Part shown: positions 50,091 through 59,788 of the stretch, piece after piece
How the letters are laid out: each line of letters starts with the position of its first letter
Position numbering within the stretch: position 1 is the stretch's first letter
Assembly (NCBI RefSeq): GCF_030369675.1
Contig: NZ_CP128477.1
Location: 2,556,001 to 2,620,000 of the forward strand
DNA length: 64,000 nucleotides
Source: Peteryoungia algae
Lineage (GTDB): Bacteria; Pseudomonadota; Alphaproteobacteria; Rhizobiales; Rhizobiaceae
Direction of reading: 5' to 3'
Notes under the pieces: generated by a model
The model's input: only the letters and a program-made list of their open reading frames with translations
Told to the model about the DNA's origin: nothing
Database searches by the model: none
Translations under genes and position numbers: made by a program

Positions 50091-50975
50091 ATGTCAGACC
50101 TTTCGACCCTGAACGATCTACAGGCCGCGCGCCGTCGTCGCCTCGCTATTGCATCGACCATGCTGCGCTACACGCTTTTGCTCTTCGTCGGCTTCGTCAT
50201 GCTCTATCCGCTGATCTGGCTGGTCGGTGCGAGCTTCAAGACAAATTCCGAGATCTTCTCCGGTGCAGGCTTCTGGCCGCAACAGGCGACTGTGGATGGT
50301 TACGTGAAGGGCTGGGAAACCTCGACGCCGTACACATTCGGTCGCTTCTTCTGGAATTCCTTCCTGATCATCATGCCGAAAGTAATCGGTACGGCGATCT
50401 CCTGCACGCTTGCAGCCTATGCCTTTGCCCGCTTCGACTTCCCGTTCAAGAAGTTGTTCTTCGGCTCGGTGATTGCGATCCTGCTCCTACCGAATGTCGT
50501 CACGCGCATTCCGCAATACATGCTGTTCCGCGATCTCGGCTGGCTCGACACCTTTCTGCCGCTCTGGGTGCCCTCCGCCTTTGCAGGGGATGCCTTCTTT
50601 GTCTTCATGCTGGTGCAGTTCCTGCGTTCGCTGCCGCCTGACATGGAGGAGGCTGCCAGGGTCGACGGAGCGAATTCTCTGCAAACGCTTCTCTACATCG
50701 TGGTGCCGATGCTGGCACCGGCCCTGATTTCGGTCTGCCTGTTCCAGTTCATGTGGACGATGAACGACTTCCTGGGGCCGCTGATCTATCTGTCATCGGT
50801 CGACAAATACCCGGTGAGCCTGGCCCTCAAACTGTCGATCGACACGACCGAGGCCTTCGAATGGAACCGCATCCTGGCAATGTCGGTCCTCACCATTACC
50901 CCCGCGCTGGTCGTCTTCTTTGCGGCGCAACGATACTTCATCGAAGGGATCTCGTCCGGCGGGATCAAGGGCTGA
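50091..50975 (+). CDS. Carbohydrate ABC transporter permease (MalG/UgpE type)
   Basis: Partner CUT1 permease, 294 residues, six membrane segments, with YPLIWLVGASFKTNSEIF, EAA loop LPPDMEEAARVDGANSLQTL and the FMWTMNDFLGPLIYLSS segment. Starts 3 bases after the first permease. Confidence 0.94.
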   Translation: MSDLSTLNDLQAARRRRLAIASTMLRYTLLLFVGFVMLYPLIWLVGASFKTNSEIFSGAGFWPQQATVDGYVKGWETSTPYTFGRFFWNSFLIIMPKVIGTAISCTLAAYAFARFDFPFKKLFFGSVIAILLLPNVVTRIPQYMLFRDLGWLDTFLPLWVPSAFAGDAFFVFMLVQFLRSLPPDMEEAARVDGANSLQTLLYIVVPMLAPALISVCLFQFMWTMNDFLGPLIYLSSVDKYPVSLALKLSIDTTEAFEWNRILAMSVLTITPALVVFFAAQRYFIEGISSGGIKG

Positions 50976-50977
50976 GC

Positions 50978-52072
50978 ATGGCAAGAGTACAGTTGAAAAA
51001 CCTCGAAAAGACCTATGGCAACGCCTTCAAGGCCGTGCACGGGATCAACCTCGACATCGAGGACGGCGAGTTCATGGTGCTGGTCGGCCCATCCGGCTGC
51101 GCCAAGTCCACGACGCTGCGCATGGTGGCCGGGCTTGAGGAAATCTCCGGCGGAGAGATCCTGATCGGCGACCGTCGCGTCAATGACCTGCCACCGGGCA
51201 AGCGCTCCATCGCCATGGTCTTTCAGAACTACGCGCTTTATCCGCATATGAAGGTGCGCAACAATCTGGCCTTTGGCCTGAAGATCGCGGGAAAGTCGAA
51301 GCCGGAGATCGCAAAAGCGATCGAGCGAGTGGCCAAGATGCTGGAAATCGAGCCGCTGCTCGACCGCCTGCCGAAGCAGCTATCGGGTGGCCAGGCCCAG
51401 CGCGTGGCGCTCGGGCGGGCATTGATCAAGCAGCCCGGCGTCTTTCTCTTCGACGAGCCACTCTCCAATCTCGACGCCAAACTCAGGGCCTCGATGCGTG
51501 TACGCATCACCGATCTCCATCGGCAGCTGAAGGCCGGTGGTCTGTCGTCGACGGTCATCTACGTGACCCATGATCAGACCGAGGCGATGACCATGGGGGA
51601 CCGGATCTGCGTCATGCAGTCTGGCCACATCATGCAGGTCGCGACCCCTAAGGAGCTCTACAATCGGCCGGCCAATCTGTTCGTGGCTGGCTTCATCGGC
51701 AGTCCCGAAATGAACTTGGTCGACGCCACGCTGGACGGTCACCGCTTTGCCATCGGGAGCCAGAGCATGCCGCTTGGCGAGGGCCTGTCCAGCCGGCTCT
51801 CGGCCCGACCGGAAAATGCGGTCGTCGGCATCCGGCCGCAACATTTGTCATTGGTCTCTGATGGGGAGGGGTTTGATGCCCGGCTGACCAATGCCGAGTT
51901 CATGGGCCACGAAGTCTATCTTCACGCGGAGCTCGAGGGGCACAAGTTGGTCGCTGTTGTCGGCGCGGCCGATTACGAGACGCTCGGTGGTGCTGCAACG
52001 GTGAGGCTGCGCCCCGATTTCGCTCACATCCACATTTTCGACAAAACCGACGGCCGCAACGTTTCGCTGTGA
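50978..52072 (+). CDS. Carbohydrate ABC transporter ATP-binding protein (UgpC/MsmK type)
   Basis: A 364-residue MalK-type ATPase. Walker A GPSGCAKSTTLRMVAGLE (alanine in place of the usual glycine), Q-loop FQNYALYPHM, signature LSGGQAQRVALGRAL, Walker B GVFLFDEPLSNLDA, H-loop YVTHDQTEAMTMGD. A C-terminal TOBE/OB regulatory domain follows (VVGIRPQHLSLV). Starts 2 bases after the permease stop. Confidence 0.95.
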   Translation: MARVQLKNLEKTYGNAFKAVHGINLDIEDGEFMVLVGPSGCAKSTTLRMVAGLEEISGGEILIGDRRVNDLPPGKRSIAMVFQNYALYPHMKVRNNLAFGLKIAGKSKPEIAKAIERVAKMLEIEPLLDRLPKQLSGGQAQRVALGRALIKQPGVFLFDEPLSNLDAKLRASMRVRITDLHRQLKAGGLSSTVIYVTHDQTEAMTMGDRICVMQSGHIMQVATPKELYNRPANLFVAGFIGSPEMNLVDATLDGHRFAIGSQSMPLGEGLSSRLSARPENAVVGIRPQHLSLVSDGEGFDARLTNAEFMGHEVYLHAELEGHKLVAVVGAADYETLGGAATVRLRPDFAHIHIFDKTDGRNVSL

Positions 52073-52110
52073 GGAGGCAGCGTGCGGCTATAACCCAAGG
52101 AGGAATGACA

Positions 52111-53376
52111 ATGACATTGAAAATGACCCTGACGGCTCTGGCCGGTGTAGCCTATGGCGCGCTCATTGCGGCAACGCCTGCCCAGTCGGCGGAATTGCGC
52201 ATGTCGTGGTGGGGCGGAGAAAGCCGTCACGTCGCCACCCAGAAGGCAATCGAGGCCTGCGGCGCCAAGCACGGGCATACCGTGAAGGGCGAGTTCACCG
52301 GCTTTGACGGTTATCTCGAAAAGCTGACCACCCAGATGGCAGGTCGCACCGAAGCCGACATCATGCAGGTCAACTGGCCCTGGCTGCCACTCTTTTCGCG
52401 GAGTGGCGAAGGGTTCGCCGATCTCACCAAGCTCACCGCGCTTGACCTTTCCAACTGGCCCGAGACCGACCTGAAGGCGGGTTCGATGAACGGTGTCCTT
52501 CAGGGCGTGTCCGTCTCCACCACCGGCCGCGTCTTCTTCTTCAATCAGACGACCTTCGAAAAGGCCGGTGTCGCCATTCCGAAAACCTGGGAAGAGCTGT
52601 TCGAGGCGACCGCCACGATCAAGCAGAAACTGGGCGAAGACTACTACACCTTCAACGCCGTCAAGGAGACTGCGCAGCTCGTCGTCACGCTCGCTGTTGT
52701 GCAGAAGACCGGGAAGGATCTCGTCGATCCCGCGACCAACCGTGTCGCCTGGACCCCGGAAGAGCTGGCGGCCGGCATATCTTTCCTCGGCAAGCTGGTT
52801 GAGGCCAAGGCCATCCGCTCGCAGAAGGAAGAGGCTGCAGACGGCAACGTCAACCTGTTTGAGAAGCCTGCCTGGTCGGAGGGCAAGATCGCCGGATCCT
52901 ACGAATGGGATTCGACCTATTCGAAATATGCCGACCCTCTGAAGGAGGGGCAGGTTCTGGCGCCTTCCGCCATGCTGAAATTCGCCGATTCGGTCACGGA
53001 TGGTGTCTATCGCAAACCCTCCATGGTCTTCTCCATCTCGCGCAATTCAAAGAACCCGGAAGCCGCAGCCCAGATCCTCAACTGCCTGCTGAACGAGCCG
53101 GAAGGTGTCGATGCGCTCGGCACCTCGCGCGGCCTCCCCGCATCCAAGGCAGCCGCTGCCCGTCTCGGTGATAGCGGCGAGGCGGAAGTCCGCGCGGCGA
53201 ACGCCATCGTCATGGCCGCGTCCGGTCCGCTCGTTTCGCCATTCAACGAGCATCCGGAAATCCGCGCCGCCTTTATCGATACGCTGGAGGAATATGCCTA
53301 TGGCCAGATCAGCGCCGAAGATGGTGCACAGCAGATCATCGACACGGTGAACGACGTACTCAAGAAATTCGACTGA
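52111..53376 (+). CDS. Carbohydrate ABC transporter substrate-binding protein
   Basis: A 421-residue CUT1 receptor with signal peptide ([20 protein letters not shown], cleavage after QSA). SBP_bac_1 features: [44 protein letters not shown] and [15 protein letters not shown]. The start at 52111 fits AAGGAGG at 7 bases; an ATG at 52105 is too close. Aromatic residues at the mature N-terminus suggest stacking on sugar rings. The neighbours indicate an oligogalacturonide or rhamnogalacturonan disaccharide ligand. Confidence 0.93.
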   Translation: MTLKMTLTALAGVAYGALIAATPAQSAELRMSWWGGESRHVATQKAIEACGAKHGHTVKGEFTGFDGYLEKLTTQMAGRTEADIMQVNWPWLPLFSRSGEGFADLTKLTALDLSNWPETDLKAGSMNGVLQGVSVSTTGRVFFFNQTTFEKAGVAIPKTWEELFEATATIKQKLGEDYYTFNAVKETAQLVVTLAVVQKTGKDLVDPATNRVAWTPEELAAGISFLGKLVEAKAIRSQKEEAADGNVNLFEKPAWSEGKIAGSYEWDSTYSKYADPLKEGQVLAPSAMLKFADSVTDGVYRKPSMVFSISRNSKNPEAAAQILNCLLNEPEGVDALGTSRGLPASKAAAARLGDSGEAEVRAANAIVMAASGPLVSPFNEHPEIRAAFIDTLEEYAYGQISAEDGAQQIIDTVNDVLKKFD

Positions 53377-53386
53377 CAATGACATT

Positions 53387-53411
53387 GCCCGCCGCGACTT
53401 CAGCGGCGGGC
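53387..53411 (+). other. Stem-loop after the binding-protein gene
   Basis: A perfect 9-bp stem GCCCGCCGC / GCGGCGGGC with a 7-base loop starts 10 bases after the receptor stop and is followed by CCTTC. It may partly stop transcription or protect the receptor mRNA, favouring it over the downstream hydrolase genes. Confidence 0.55.
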
Positions 53412-53449
53412 CCTTCATCCCATGCGGGCGCCGGCCCGGAGACTATATC

Positions 53450-55024
53450 ATGACCCGACCTTCCATCCTCGCGTTATCCGCGCGAATAGCAGCGCTATGC
53501 CTGCCGCTCCCCGGGGCGCGCTATCATCAGGAGGAGCCGCTGGCGTTTCGCCTAGCCTCCCTCGACGGCGGCAGCGATGCATGGACCAGGGAGGGTCTGG
53601 CCGAAACCGCTGTTCTTCTCCTGCATGATCTCATCCCCGGAACCAACTATCAATTTGAAGCCGAGGGTTTCGAGGTCCTGACCTTTTCGACACCGCCCTG
53701 TGCTGGCCTCGTCGATGCGGCCGACTTCGGTCTTCTGGCCGACATCAAACTGGACGATGGCAACGGCGCCTTGCGGAATGCCGAGGCACTTGCCCGCGCT
53801 GTCGAAGCCGTGCCCCGAGGCGGTACGCTTGTCGTGCCACGGGGCATCTGGACGGCCTATCCCATCGCATTGAAAGGTAACATGACCCTCCATCTCGCCG
53901 AGGGCGCGGTCTTGCGCGCTCCATCCACGCGCCTCGGCTGGCCGATCCTGCCAGCGCGTGACGACATGGGACGCATGCTCGGCAGTTGGGAAGGTCTGCC
54001 CGCTGCCTGTTTCGCGGCTCCCGTCCATGCCGTGAATGTCGATAATCTCACCATCGAAGGCCGTGGCATTCTCGACGGATCCGGTGCGGAAGGCGATTGG
54101 TGGACCTGGCCGAAGGAGACGCGGGGAGGCGCACGCCGCCCGCGTGGCCTTCATCTCGTCTCAAGCAGTGATGTCACGCTTCTCGGCTTCACCATCCGCA
54201 ACGCTCCGTCCTGGACCATTCATCCCCAGGGGTGCGAGCGGCTGAGAGCCGCCGGCCTAAATATCCTTGCCCCGCATGACAGCCCGAATACCGATGGTTT
54301 CAACCCGGAATCCTGCCGCGACGTCCTCATCGCCGGAACCCGATTTTCGGTGGGCGACGATTGCATCGCGGTGAAGGCCGGCAAGCGCGGTGACAAGGGT
54401 GAAGAGGATCACCTGTCAGAAACGCGGGGCGTCCAGGTCCGCCACTGCCTGATGGAACGGGGCCATGGCGGTCTCGTCATCGGCTCGGAAATGTCGGGCG
54501 GCGTCCATGACATTGCCGTCGAGGATTGCGAAATGCGCGGCACCGACCGCGGCCTGAGGCTGAAGACCCGGCGTGGTCGAGGCGGGCTCATCTCCAATAT
54601 CGCCATGCGCCGCGTGCTGCTCGATGGCGTCCAGACAGCACTCTCCGCCAATGCCCATTATCATTGCGATGCCGATGGGCATGCGGACTGGGTGCAGAGC
54701 CGCGCGCGCCAGCCGCTTGGGACGGGCACGCCGCTGATCGACGGCATTACTGTGGATCACGTCGAGATCCGCTGTCTCGCCCATGCGGCCGGTGTCTTCC
54801 TCGGCCTGCCCGAGGCGCCGATCCGCAACGTCCGGATTTCAAACTTGATCATCCAGTCCCATGACCCGCAGGCCCGTCCAACGCCGCCGATCATGGCGGA
54901 TCATGTTCGGCCGATGCTTCACGAAGCCATTCTCGTCGAATGGGCTGAGATCGCCTGCGACGATCCGGGCCTGATCAGCAATGCCGCCATTTCCCTTAAT
55001 TCCCCGCACGAGAGCTACCGATGA
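53450..55024 (+). CDS. Glycoside hydrolase family 28 (polygalacturonase-like)
   Basis: A 524-residue right-handed beta-helix enzyme. All GH28 catalytic motifs are present: [35 protein letters not shown] and [14 protein letters not shown]. There is no convincing signal peptide, so the enzyme appears cytoplasmic; it would trim imported oligogalacturonides or rhamnogalacturonan fragments from the chain end. A ~90-residue N-terminal domain precedes the helix. It overlaps the GH105 gene by 4 bases. Confidence 0.93.
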   Translation: MTRPSILALSARIAALCLPLPGARYHQEEPLAFRLASLDGGSDAWTREGLAETAVLLLHDLIPGTNYQFEAEGFEVLTFSTPPCAGLVDAADFGLLADIKLDDGNGALRNAEALARAVEAVPRGGTLVVPRGIWTAYPIALKGNMTLHLAEGAVLRAPSTRLGWPILPARDDMGRMLGSWEGLPAACFAAPVHAVNVDNLTIEGRGILDGSGAEGDWWTWPKETRGGARRPRGLHLVSSSDVTLLGFTIRNAPSWTIHPQGCERLRAAGLNILAPHDSPNTDGFNPESCRDVLIAGTRFSVGDDCIAVKAGKRGDKGEEDHLSETRGVQVRHCLMERGHGGLVIGSEMSGGVHDIAVEDCEMRGTDRGLRLKTRRGRGGLISNIAMRRVLLDGVQTALSANAHYHCDADGHADWVQSRARQPLGTGTPLIDGITVDHVEIRCLAHAAGVFLGLPEAPIRNVRISNLIIQSHDPQARPTPPIMADHVRPMLHEAILVEWAEIACDDPGLISNAAISLNSPHESYR

Positions 55025-56154
55025 CCCTTTCCGACTATTTCGACCGCTTCGCCGAAGGCTATCAGCCCTATAAGGGGGCAAGCTGGTGCTACGAGGACGG
55101 TTGCATCTATCGCGGCTTGGAGCTTCTGTCGGCTTCGACCGGTGAAGCCCGCTGGATGGCACATCTGCATCGACTTGCCGACCGCCAGATCGGTCCGGAC
55201 GGTGCGCTTCTCGGTTATGAACCGCGCGAATACAATATCGATCACATCCTGTCCGGGCGCGCGCTTTTCGCGCTGCATCGCGATACGGGAGAGGATCGCT
55301 ATCTGCGCGCCGCCGACCGCCTCTTTTCCCAGTTGCAGACCCATCCACGCCTCCCCGCCGGCAATTACTGGCATAAGCAGCGATACCCGCATCAGGTCTG
55401 GCTTGACGGCCTTTACATGGGCCTGCCGTTCCAGATCGAATACGGGCAGGTGACGGGTCAGCCGGGTCTGATTGTTGATGCATTGCAGCAGTTCGCGACA
55501 GCCCTGGCGTTGACATCGGCTCCCGGTGGTCTTTTTGTGCATGGCTATGACGATGCACGCGCCCAGACTTGGGCCGATCCGCTGACGGGCAAGTCGCAAG
55601 CTGTCTGGGCCCGTGCCGTGGGTTGGCTCGCCATGGCGCTTGTCGATGCGCTGGCGCTTTTGCCGATGGACGAAGGCAATGCGACACTGCGTTTGCGTCT
55701 TGCTTGCCTGCTCGACGCCATCATTGCCCGCCAGACCGGGACCGGCCTCTGGATGCAGGTCCTCGATGCCCCGGATCTTGAGGGAAATTACGAGGAAACC
55801 TCGGCATCCGCAATGTTCGCCTATGCCCTGTTGCGCGCGGCCAGGTTGGGCCTTGCACCCGGTTCGGACACTGTGTGTCTTGCCGCAGCAGGTCGCCGGG
55901 CGTATGACGCGATCCGTGACTTCAAGCTTGAAACAGGGGCAGACGGCATTGCCCGCCTTGGCGGGATTGTCCATGTTGCCGGTCTGGGCGGTTTCGAAGG
56001 TCGCTACCGCGACGGCTCGCCCGGATATTACTTGACGGAACCCGTCGTTTTCGATGATGCCAAGGGTGTTGGCCCGCTGATGATGGCGCATTCAGAAGTG
56101 GTGATCGCCGGAGAGAAGACGGGAAACGGGTTGTGGGGCCGAAAGCTCTCGTAA
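55021..56154 (+). CDS. Glycoside hydrolase family 105 (unsaturated rhamnogalacturonyl hydrolase-like)
   Basis: A 377-residue (alpha/alpha)6 barrel enzyme of the YteR/RhiN type. It removes a 4,5-unsaturated galacturonosyl residue from the non-reducing end of disaccharides made by lyases. Seen: [21 protein letters not shown], the catalytic aspartate in [30 protein letters not shown] and [22 protein letters not shown]. No signal peptide. The released unsaturated uronate rearranges to the KduI substrate, linking this gene to kduI-kduD. Confidence 0.94.
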   Translation: MTLSDYFDRFAEGYQPYKGASWCYEDGCIYRGLELLSASTGEARWMAHLHRLADRQIGPDGALLGYEPREYNIDHILSGRALFALHRDTGEDRYLRAADRLFSQLQTHPRLPAGNYWHKQRYPHQVWLDGLYMGLPFQIEYGQVTGQPGLIVDALQQFATALALTSAPGGLFVHGYDDARAQTWADPLTGKSQAVWARAVGWLAMALVDALALLPMDEGNATLRLRLACLLDAIIARQTGTGLWMQVLDAPDLEGNYEETSASAMFAYALLRAARLGLAPGSDTVCLAAAGRRAYDAIRDFKLETGADGIARLGGIVHVAGLGGFEGRYRDGSPGYYLTEPVVFDDAKGVGPLMMAHSEVVIAGEKTGNGLWGRKLS

Positions 56155-56204
56155 ACTCCTCACACCGCACGCATATCGGTAATCCCCCCGTTTTCAACGG
56201 GGCT

Positions 56205-56580
56205 CCGCAGTAAAATTCACGCGGCCATTTTCAGTGTCTGTGCGGGGTTATGCCGCCGATGCCCATATTGGGCCGTTCGTTGTTATACGTGCAGAGCCAC
56301 TGCGTGGCGAATTCCTGCGCCTCCTCGATGCTTCGATGATGTACTGGTCGAGCCATTCATGGCGGACAGTGCGGTTGTAGCGCTCGACATAGACATTCTG
56401 TTGCGGCTTTCCGGGCTGGATGTGGCTCAAAGCGATTCCTTGCGTTTCGGTCCATTCCATCAGTTAGCCCCTGACGTACTCAGGCCCCATACGAATGCCG
56501 AACGGTTTGCCGCGCCCATCGATGATCCGGTTGAGACTGCGGATGACGCGTTCAGCAGGCAGCGAAAAATCTGGTGATGT
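56205..56580 (-). pseudogene. IS3-family transposase OrfB, C-terminal remnant
   Basis: On the minus strand: AERVIRSLNRIIDGRGKPFGIRMGPEYVRG, an in-frame TAA, then IQPGKPQQNVYVERYNRTVRHEWLDQY, then after a frameshift IEEAQEFATQWLCTYNNERPNMGIGGI. This is the last third of an IS3 transposase, of a different subgroup from the element at 37627. Confidence 0.8.
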
Positions 56581-56697
56581 CACGTTGTTTGACTGAGGCC
56601 TGATGAAGCGCTTTCGATCGGGTCAGGCAGTCGTGCCAGTTACGGCCTTCCAATGGGCCATTGCGCGCATCCGATGAGTTTGGGTGGTGAGGGCCGA

Positions 56698-56916
56698 ATG
56701 AAGCGCCCCGGTGTATTGGCTTCAATGCAGGCGTTCCAGGATTATACGACCGGTCTGCGCGAACAGCACGCAAACGAGTTCGCCCGCCGTGTGAGGGCGG
56801 GTGAGTTCAAGGACAGGGCAGAGAAGATGGCGTACCTCAACCGGTTCGAGGCCCTCCTCGCTGAGGAGGAAGCTTCATGGCGCCGGTTACAAGTCACGTT
56901 GGTTGCGGGGGCCTGA
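56698..56916 (+). CDS. Hypothetical helical protein, 72 residues
   Basis: ATG at 56698 follows GGTGAGGGCCGA, a fair ribosome site. The charged, helical sequence contains HANEFARRVRAGEFKDRAEKM and YLNRFEALLAEEEASWRRLQ. A related piece (NEFARRLWAREF) is readable at about 37590-37625, cut by the IS3 element, which supports a coding family. The flanks, 56581-56697 and 56917-57206, hold nothing I recognise. Confidence 0.4.
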   Translation: MKRPGVLASMQAFQDYTTGLREQHANEFARRVRAGEFKDRAEKMAYLNRFEALLAEEEASWRRLQVTLVAGA

Positions 56917-57206
56917 TTGCACAGAGACTTGTACAAACCCGCCTGAGGATCGTTACAGCGAGCCCTTTGAGGCAGTCGCAGAGACATGGACTTAGCTGCC
57001 CGGTGGCAGCGTAAGGGCCGGCACACCAAAACGTCAATCTCGCTCATACATGGCGCAGTCCACATGCGTTATCATCGCTGGGCAAGGCGCTTTAAGGCGC
57101 GGTGTGGCGATGAACCATATCCTTGAACTTTGCTAGATCGCGGTAGACGTCGAAACGCATCCGATCCGAAATCGTCCCTGATCAACCATCCGGCGCGAAA
57201 GCGTTT

Positions 57207-58598
57207 GTGAAACAGCAGCTTCTGGATATTCTCTCCTTCATGGAGCAAAGGACCAACCTTATTCGGCAGTTCTACGGCATGGCGGCCGCCGTGCTCATCA
57301 TAGGCACGTTGATTATCGGCTATTGGGTGACCGCAGCGGTCGAAAACGGCGTTAAGGTAAATGCGATCTCGATCAAGGCGATGTTCGTAACAGATGCCAT
57401 CACTCCTTTAGCGCAAGAGCTCGAATACGCCTCTACTCTTCGACCGGAAAACCGGGCCAAGCTCGACAGCCTCTTCGGTCAGGGTTTGCTCAAGACGGAA
57501 ATTGTGCTCTTCCAGATCTGGTCAACCGACGGCACGATCGCTTACAGCAATGACACGAAGATCATCGGGGAAAAATTCAACCAGACCGACGGCATGAAGC
57601 ACGCGCTGGAAGGCGAGACTTATGCCGACTTCGACAATGTCCTTGATGAACTCAGTATCTCGGAAACATTGAGAACAGCACCGCTTCTGGAAATCTATAC
57701 GCCTCTCCTTTCGCCCCAAACCGGGGCCGTCATCGGCGTGGCCGAATTCTACGCCGATGGAACAGCATTGCGGGCACTACTCGTGAAAACCAAACGCGAG
57801 GGCTTGCTCATCGTCGGTTCGGTGGCGCTTGCCATGCTCGCGGCCATCTACCTCGTCGTATTGAGGGGCGCGGAGACAATCGCGCGACAAAGACATGCGC
57901 TCGACGAGAAGCTTCACGAGCTGTCAGGTCTGCTCACAGAGAACCAGCGCTTGGCTCGCCGGGTAAACAAGGCGAATCTGAAGCTTGCCGAACTCAATGA
58001 GAATGCCCTACGCAGGATCTCGGCAGACCTGCATGACGGCCCTTTGCAACTTCTGTCCTTTGCCGGGATGCGACTGGAATCCGTCGATCCGGCCAAGGAG
58101 AGCCCCGATCTCGTGCCCATCAAGCAGACGGTCGATGATGCCATGCGGGAAATTCGACAGATCTGCCGTGGCCTCTCCCTGCCCGAGATCAGCCAGTGGA
58201 ACCTTGCGACCGTGGTGCATACTGCGATCGAGAGCCACGAAAAACGAACGGGGATCAGCGTCGCTCGCGAGGTGCCGGCAGAACTTCCGCCGCTGCCGCT
58301 CGCAGCCAAGACGACCGTCTACCGCTTCATTCAGGAAACCTTGAACAACGGTAGCCATCATGGGCACTGCTCAGCACAGAGTGTGACGGTAGGGCTCGAA
58401 GAACGCCGGTTGAGAGTGGCCGTGTCCGATGATGGCATCGGTTTCGACCCGGCGGCCCAGACGAACGGGCTCGGCCTTGCAGGTTTGAAGGAGCGGATCA
58501 ATTCGCTCGGTGGCGACTTCTCGCTCAAGACCGCGAAAGGATCCGGCACAAGCGTCGTGATGCTTTTGCCGGTAGAGTTTGCAAAGGACGCAGCATGA
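57207..58598 (+). CDS. Sensor histidine kinase, NarL-partner type (HisKA_3)
   Basis: A 463-residue membrane kinase with GTG start. TM1 lies near residues 24-45 (MAAAVLIIGTLIIGYWVTAAV) and TM2 near 198-216, enclosing a ~150-residue periplasmic sensor. The phospho-acceptor is in RRISADLHDGPLQLLSF at about residue 275. The ATPase domain is complete: FIQETLNNGSHHG (N box), VSDDGIGFDP (G1) and NGLGLAGLKERINSLGG (G2). It overlaps the response regulator by 4 bases. Confidence 0.92.
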   Translation: MKQQLLDILSFMEQRTNLIRQFYGMAAAVLIIGTLIIGYWVTAAVENGVKVNAISIKAMFVTDAITPLAQELEYASTLRPENRAKLDSLFGQGLLKTEIVLFQIWSTDGTIAYSNDTKIIGEKFNQTDGMKHALEGETYADFDNVLDELSISETLRTAPLLEIYTPLLSPQTGAVIGVAEFYADGTALRALLVKTKREGLLIVGSVALAMLAAIYLVVLRGAETIARQRHALDEKLHELSGLLTENQRLARRVNKANLKLAELNENALRRISADLHDGPLQLLSFAGMRLESVDPAKESPDLVPIKQTVDDAMREIRQICRGLSLPEISQWNLATVVHTAIESHEKRTGISVAREVPAELPPLPLAAKTTVYRFIQETLNNGSHHGHCSAQSVTVGLEERRLRVAVSDDGIGFDPAAQTNGLGLAGLKERINSLGGDFSLKTAKGSGTSVVMLLPVEFAKDAA

Positions 58599-59269
58599 TC
58601 AGCATATTGATTGCCGATGACCATCCGATTTTTCGACAAGGACTTGCACTGACATTGGCAGAAGCGGAGGACTTCAGGCTCTGCGCTGAGGTTGCTACGG
58701 CAGAAGATGCCTATCGAACGACTGTGCAACTGAAACCCGACCTTCTCCTGCTCGACCTCTCCATGCCGGGCGGAGGCCAGTCCGTCATTGAGCAAATCGT
58801 CCGAGAAGCGCCTGATACCCATGTGGTGGTATTGACCGCATCGGAAGACAGCGTCGATCTTTCGGCAGCCATCAGTGCCGGCGCAAGTGGCTTCATCGTA
58901 AAGGGGGTCGGCGGCCGCTCGCTGATCAATATTCTCCGCGACATCCGCGATGGACAGCACTACATCACCCCGTCCCTTGCCAACCGTGTGCTGGGAGAAC
59001 TTGCACAGGGCGGCGCGCCGGGCAACCTTGAGCAACCAGGTGCGCGCGCGCGGCGTGAGCGTCTGGAGGCTCTGACCCCACGCGAGCGGGAGATCATGGC
59101 CCTTGTTGCCAAAGGCTCGTCAAATCGTCGGATCGCCGAACAGCTCGGCATCGAGGAAAAGACGGTAAAGCATCACATGACCCGCATTCTCGCAAAGTTG
59201 AAGGCCGTCAACCGAACGGAGGCGGCCATGCAGTTCCGTGATTTCGAAAACGCGATCGAAGAGAACTGA
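58595..59269 (+). CDS. Response regulator, NarL/FixJ family
   Basis: A 224-residue regulator. The receiver has ILIADDHPIFRQGL, the phospho-acceptor Asp near residue 54 in LLLLDLSMPGGG, and LTASEDSVDL. The LuxR helix-turn-helix is LTPREREIMALVAKGSSNRRIAEQLGIEEKTVKHHMTRI. It is cognate to the kinase directly upstream. Confidence 0.94.
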   Translation: MISILIADDHPIFRQGLALTLAEAEDFRLCAEVATAEDAYRTTVQLKPDLLLLDLSMPGGGQSVIEQIVREAPDTHVVVLTASEDSVDLSAAISAGASGFIVKGVGGRSLINILRDIRDGQHYITPSLANRVLGELAQGGAPGNLEQPGARARRERLEALTPREREIMALVAKGSSNRRIAEQLGIEEKTVKHHMTRILAKLKAVNRTEAAMQFRDFENAIEEN

Positions 59270-59282
59270 TGCTCCTTCCCAA

Positions 59283-59788
59283 TCACTCCTCTCGGAATGC
59301 CCTGGTGATCTGGTCGGTGAATGGCTTCGCGAGGAACGAGATGACAGTCCTTTCTTCGGTCTCGATATAGACTTCGACGGGCATGCCTGGCGTGAGCTTG
59401 GTTGCGAGGTCGCCGAGGTCGTTCGGGGAGAAGGTGACGCTGGTTTTGTAGAAGGGCAGGTTCGTTGCCTTGTCGATGATAGTTGCGCCTGGGATGATAT
59501 CGACGGCGCCGACGATTTCCGGCGTGGTCTGCCGATTGAAGGCGGTGAAGCGCATGCGCGCGGTCTGGCCGACGAAGACACGGTCGATGTCGGTTGGGGC
59601 GACCTTGACATGGACGTTGAGCTCGCTGTTGGCAGGTACGATGGCCATGATCACCTGGCCCGGTGCGACAACGCCGCCGACGGTATGTGCCTGCAGGTCG
59701 TAGATCGTGCCGCTTTCCGGCGCCTTGACCACCGTGCGATCGAGCCGGTGGGTAAGCTGCAGCGCGCGCTGCTCGAGTTCAGTGAGCC
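59283..59788 (-). pseudogene. HlyD-family type I secretion adaptor, 5'-truncated by IS6
   Basis: About 169 C-terminal residues of a PrsE/HlyD membrane fusion protein: LDRTVVKAPESGTIYDLQAHTVGGVVAPG (barrel-sandwich lipoyl motif), then the beta-barrel ELNVHVKVAPTDIDRVFVGQTARM and GMPVEVYIETEERTVISFL. A full protein is about 430 residues. The first 260 residues are lost at the IS6 boundary 59788/59789; upstream codons read into the IS. Confidence 0.85.
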
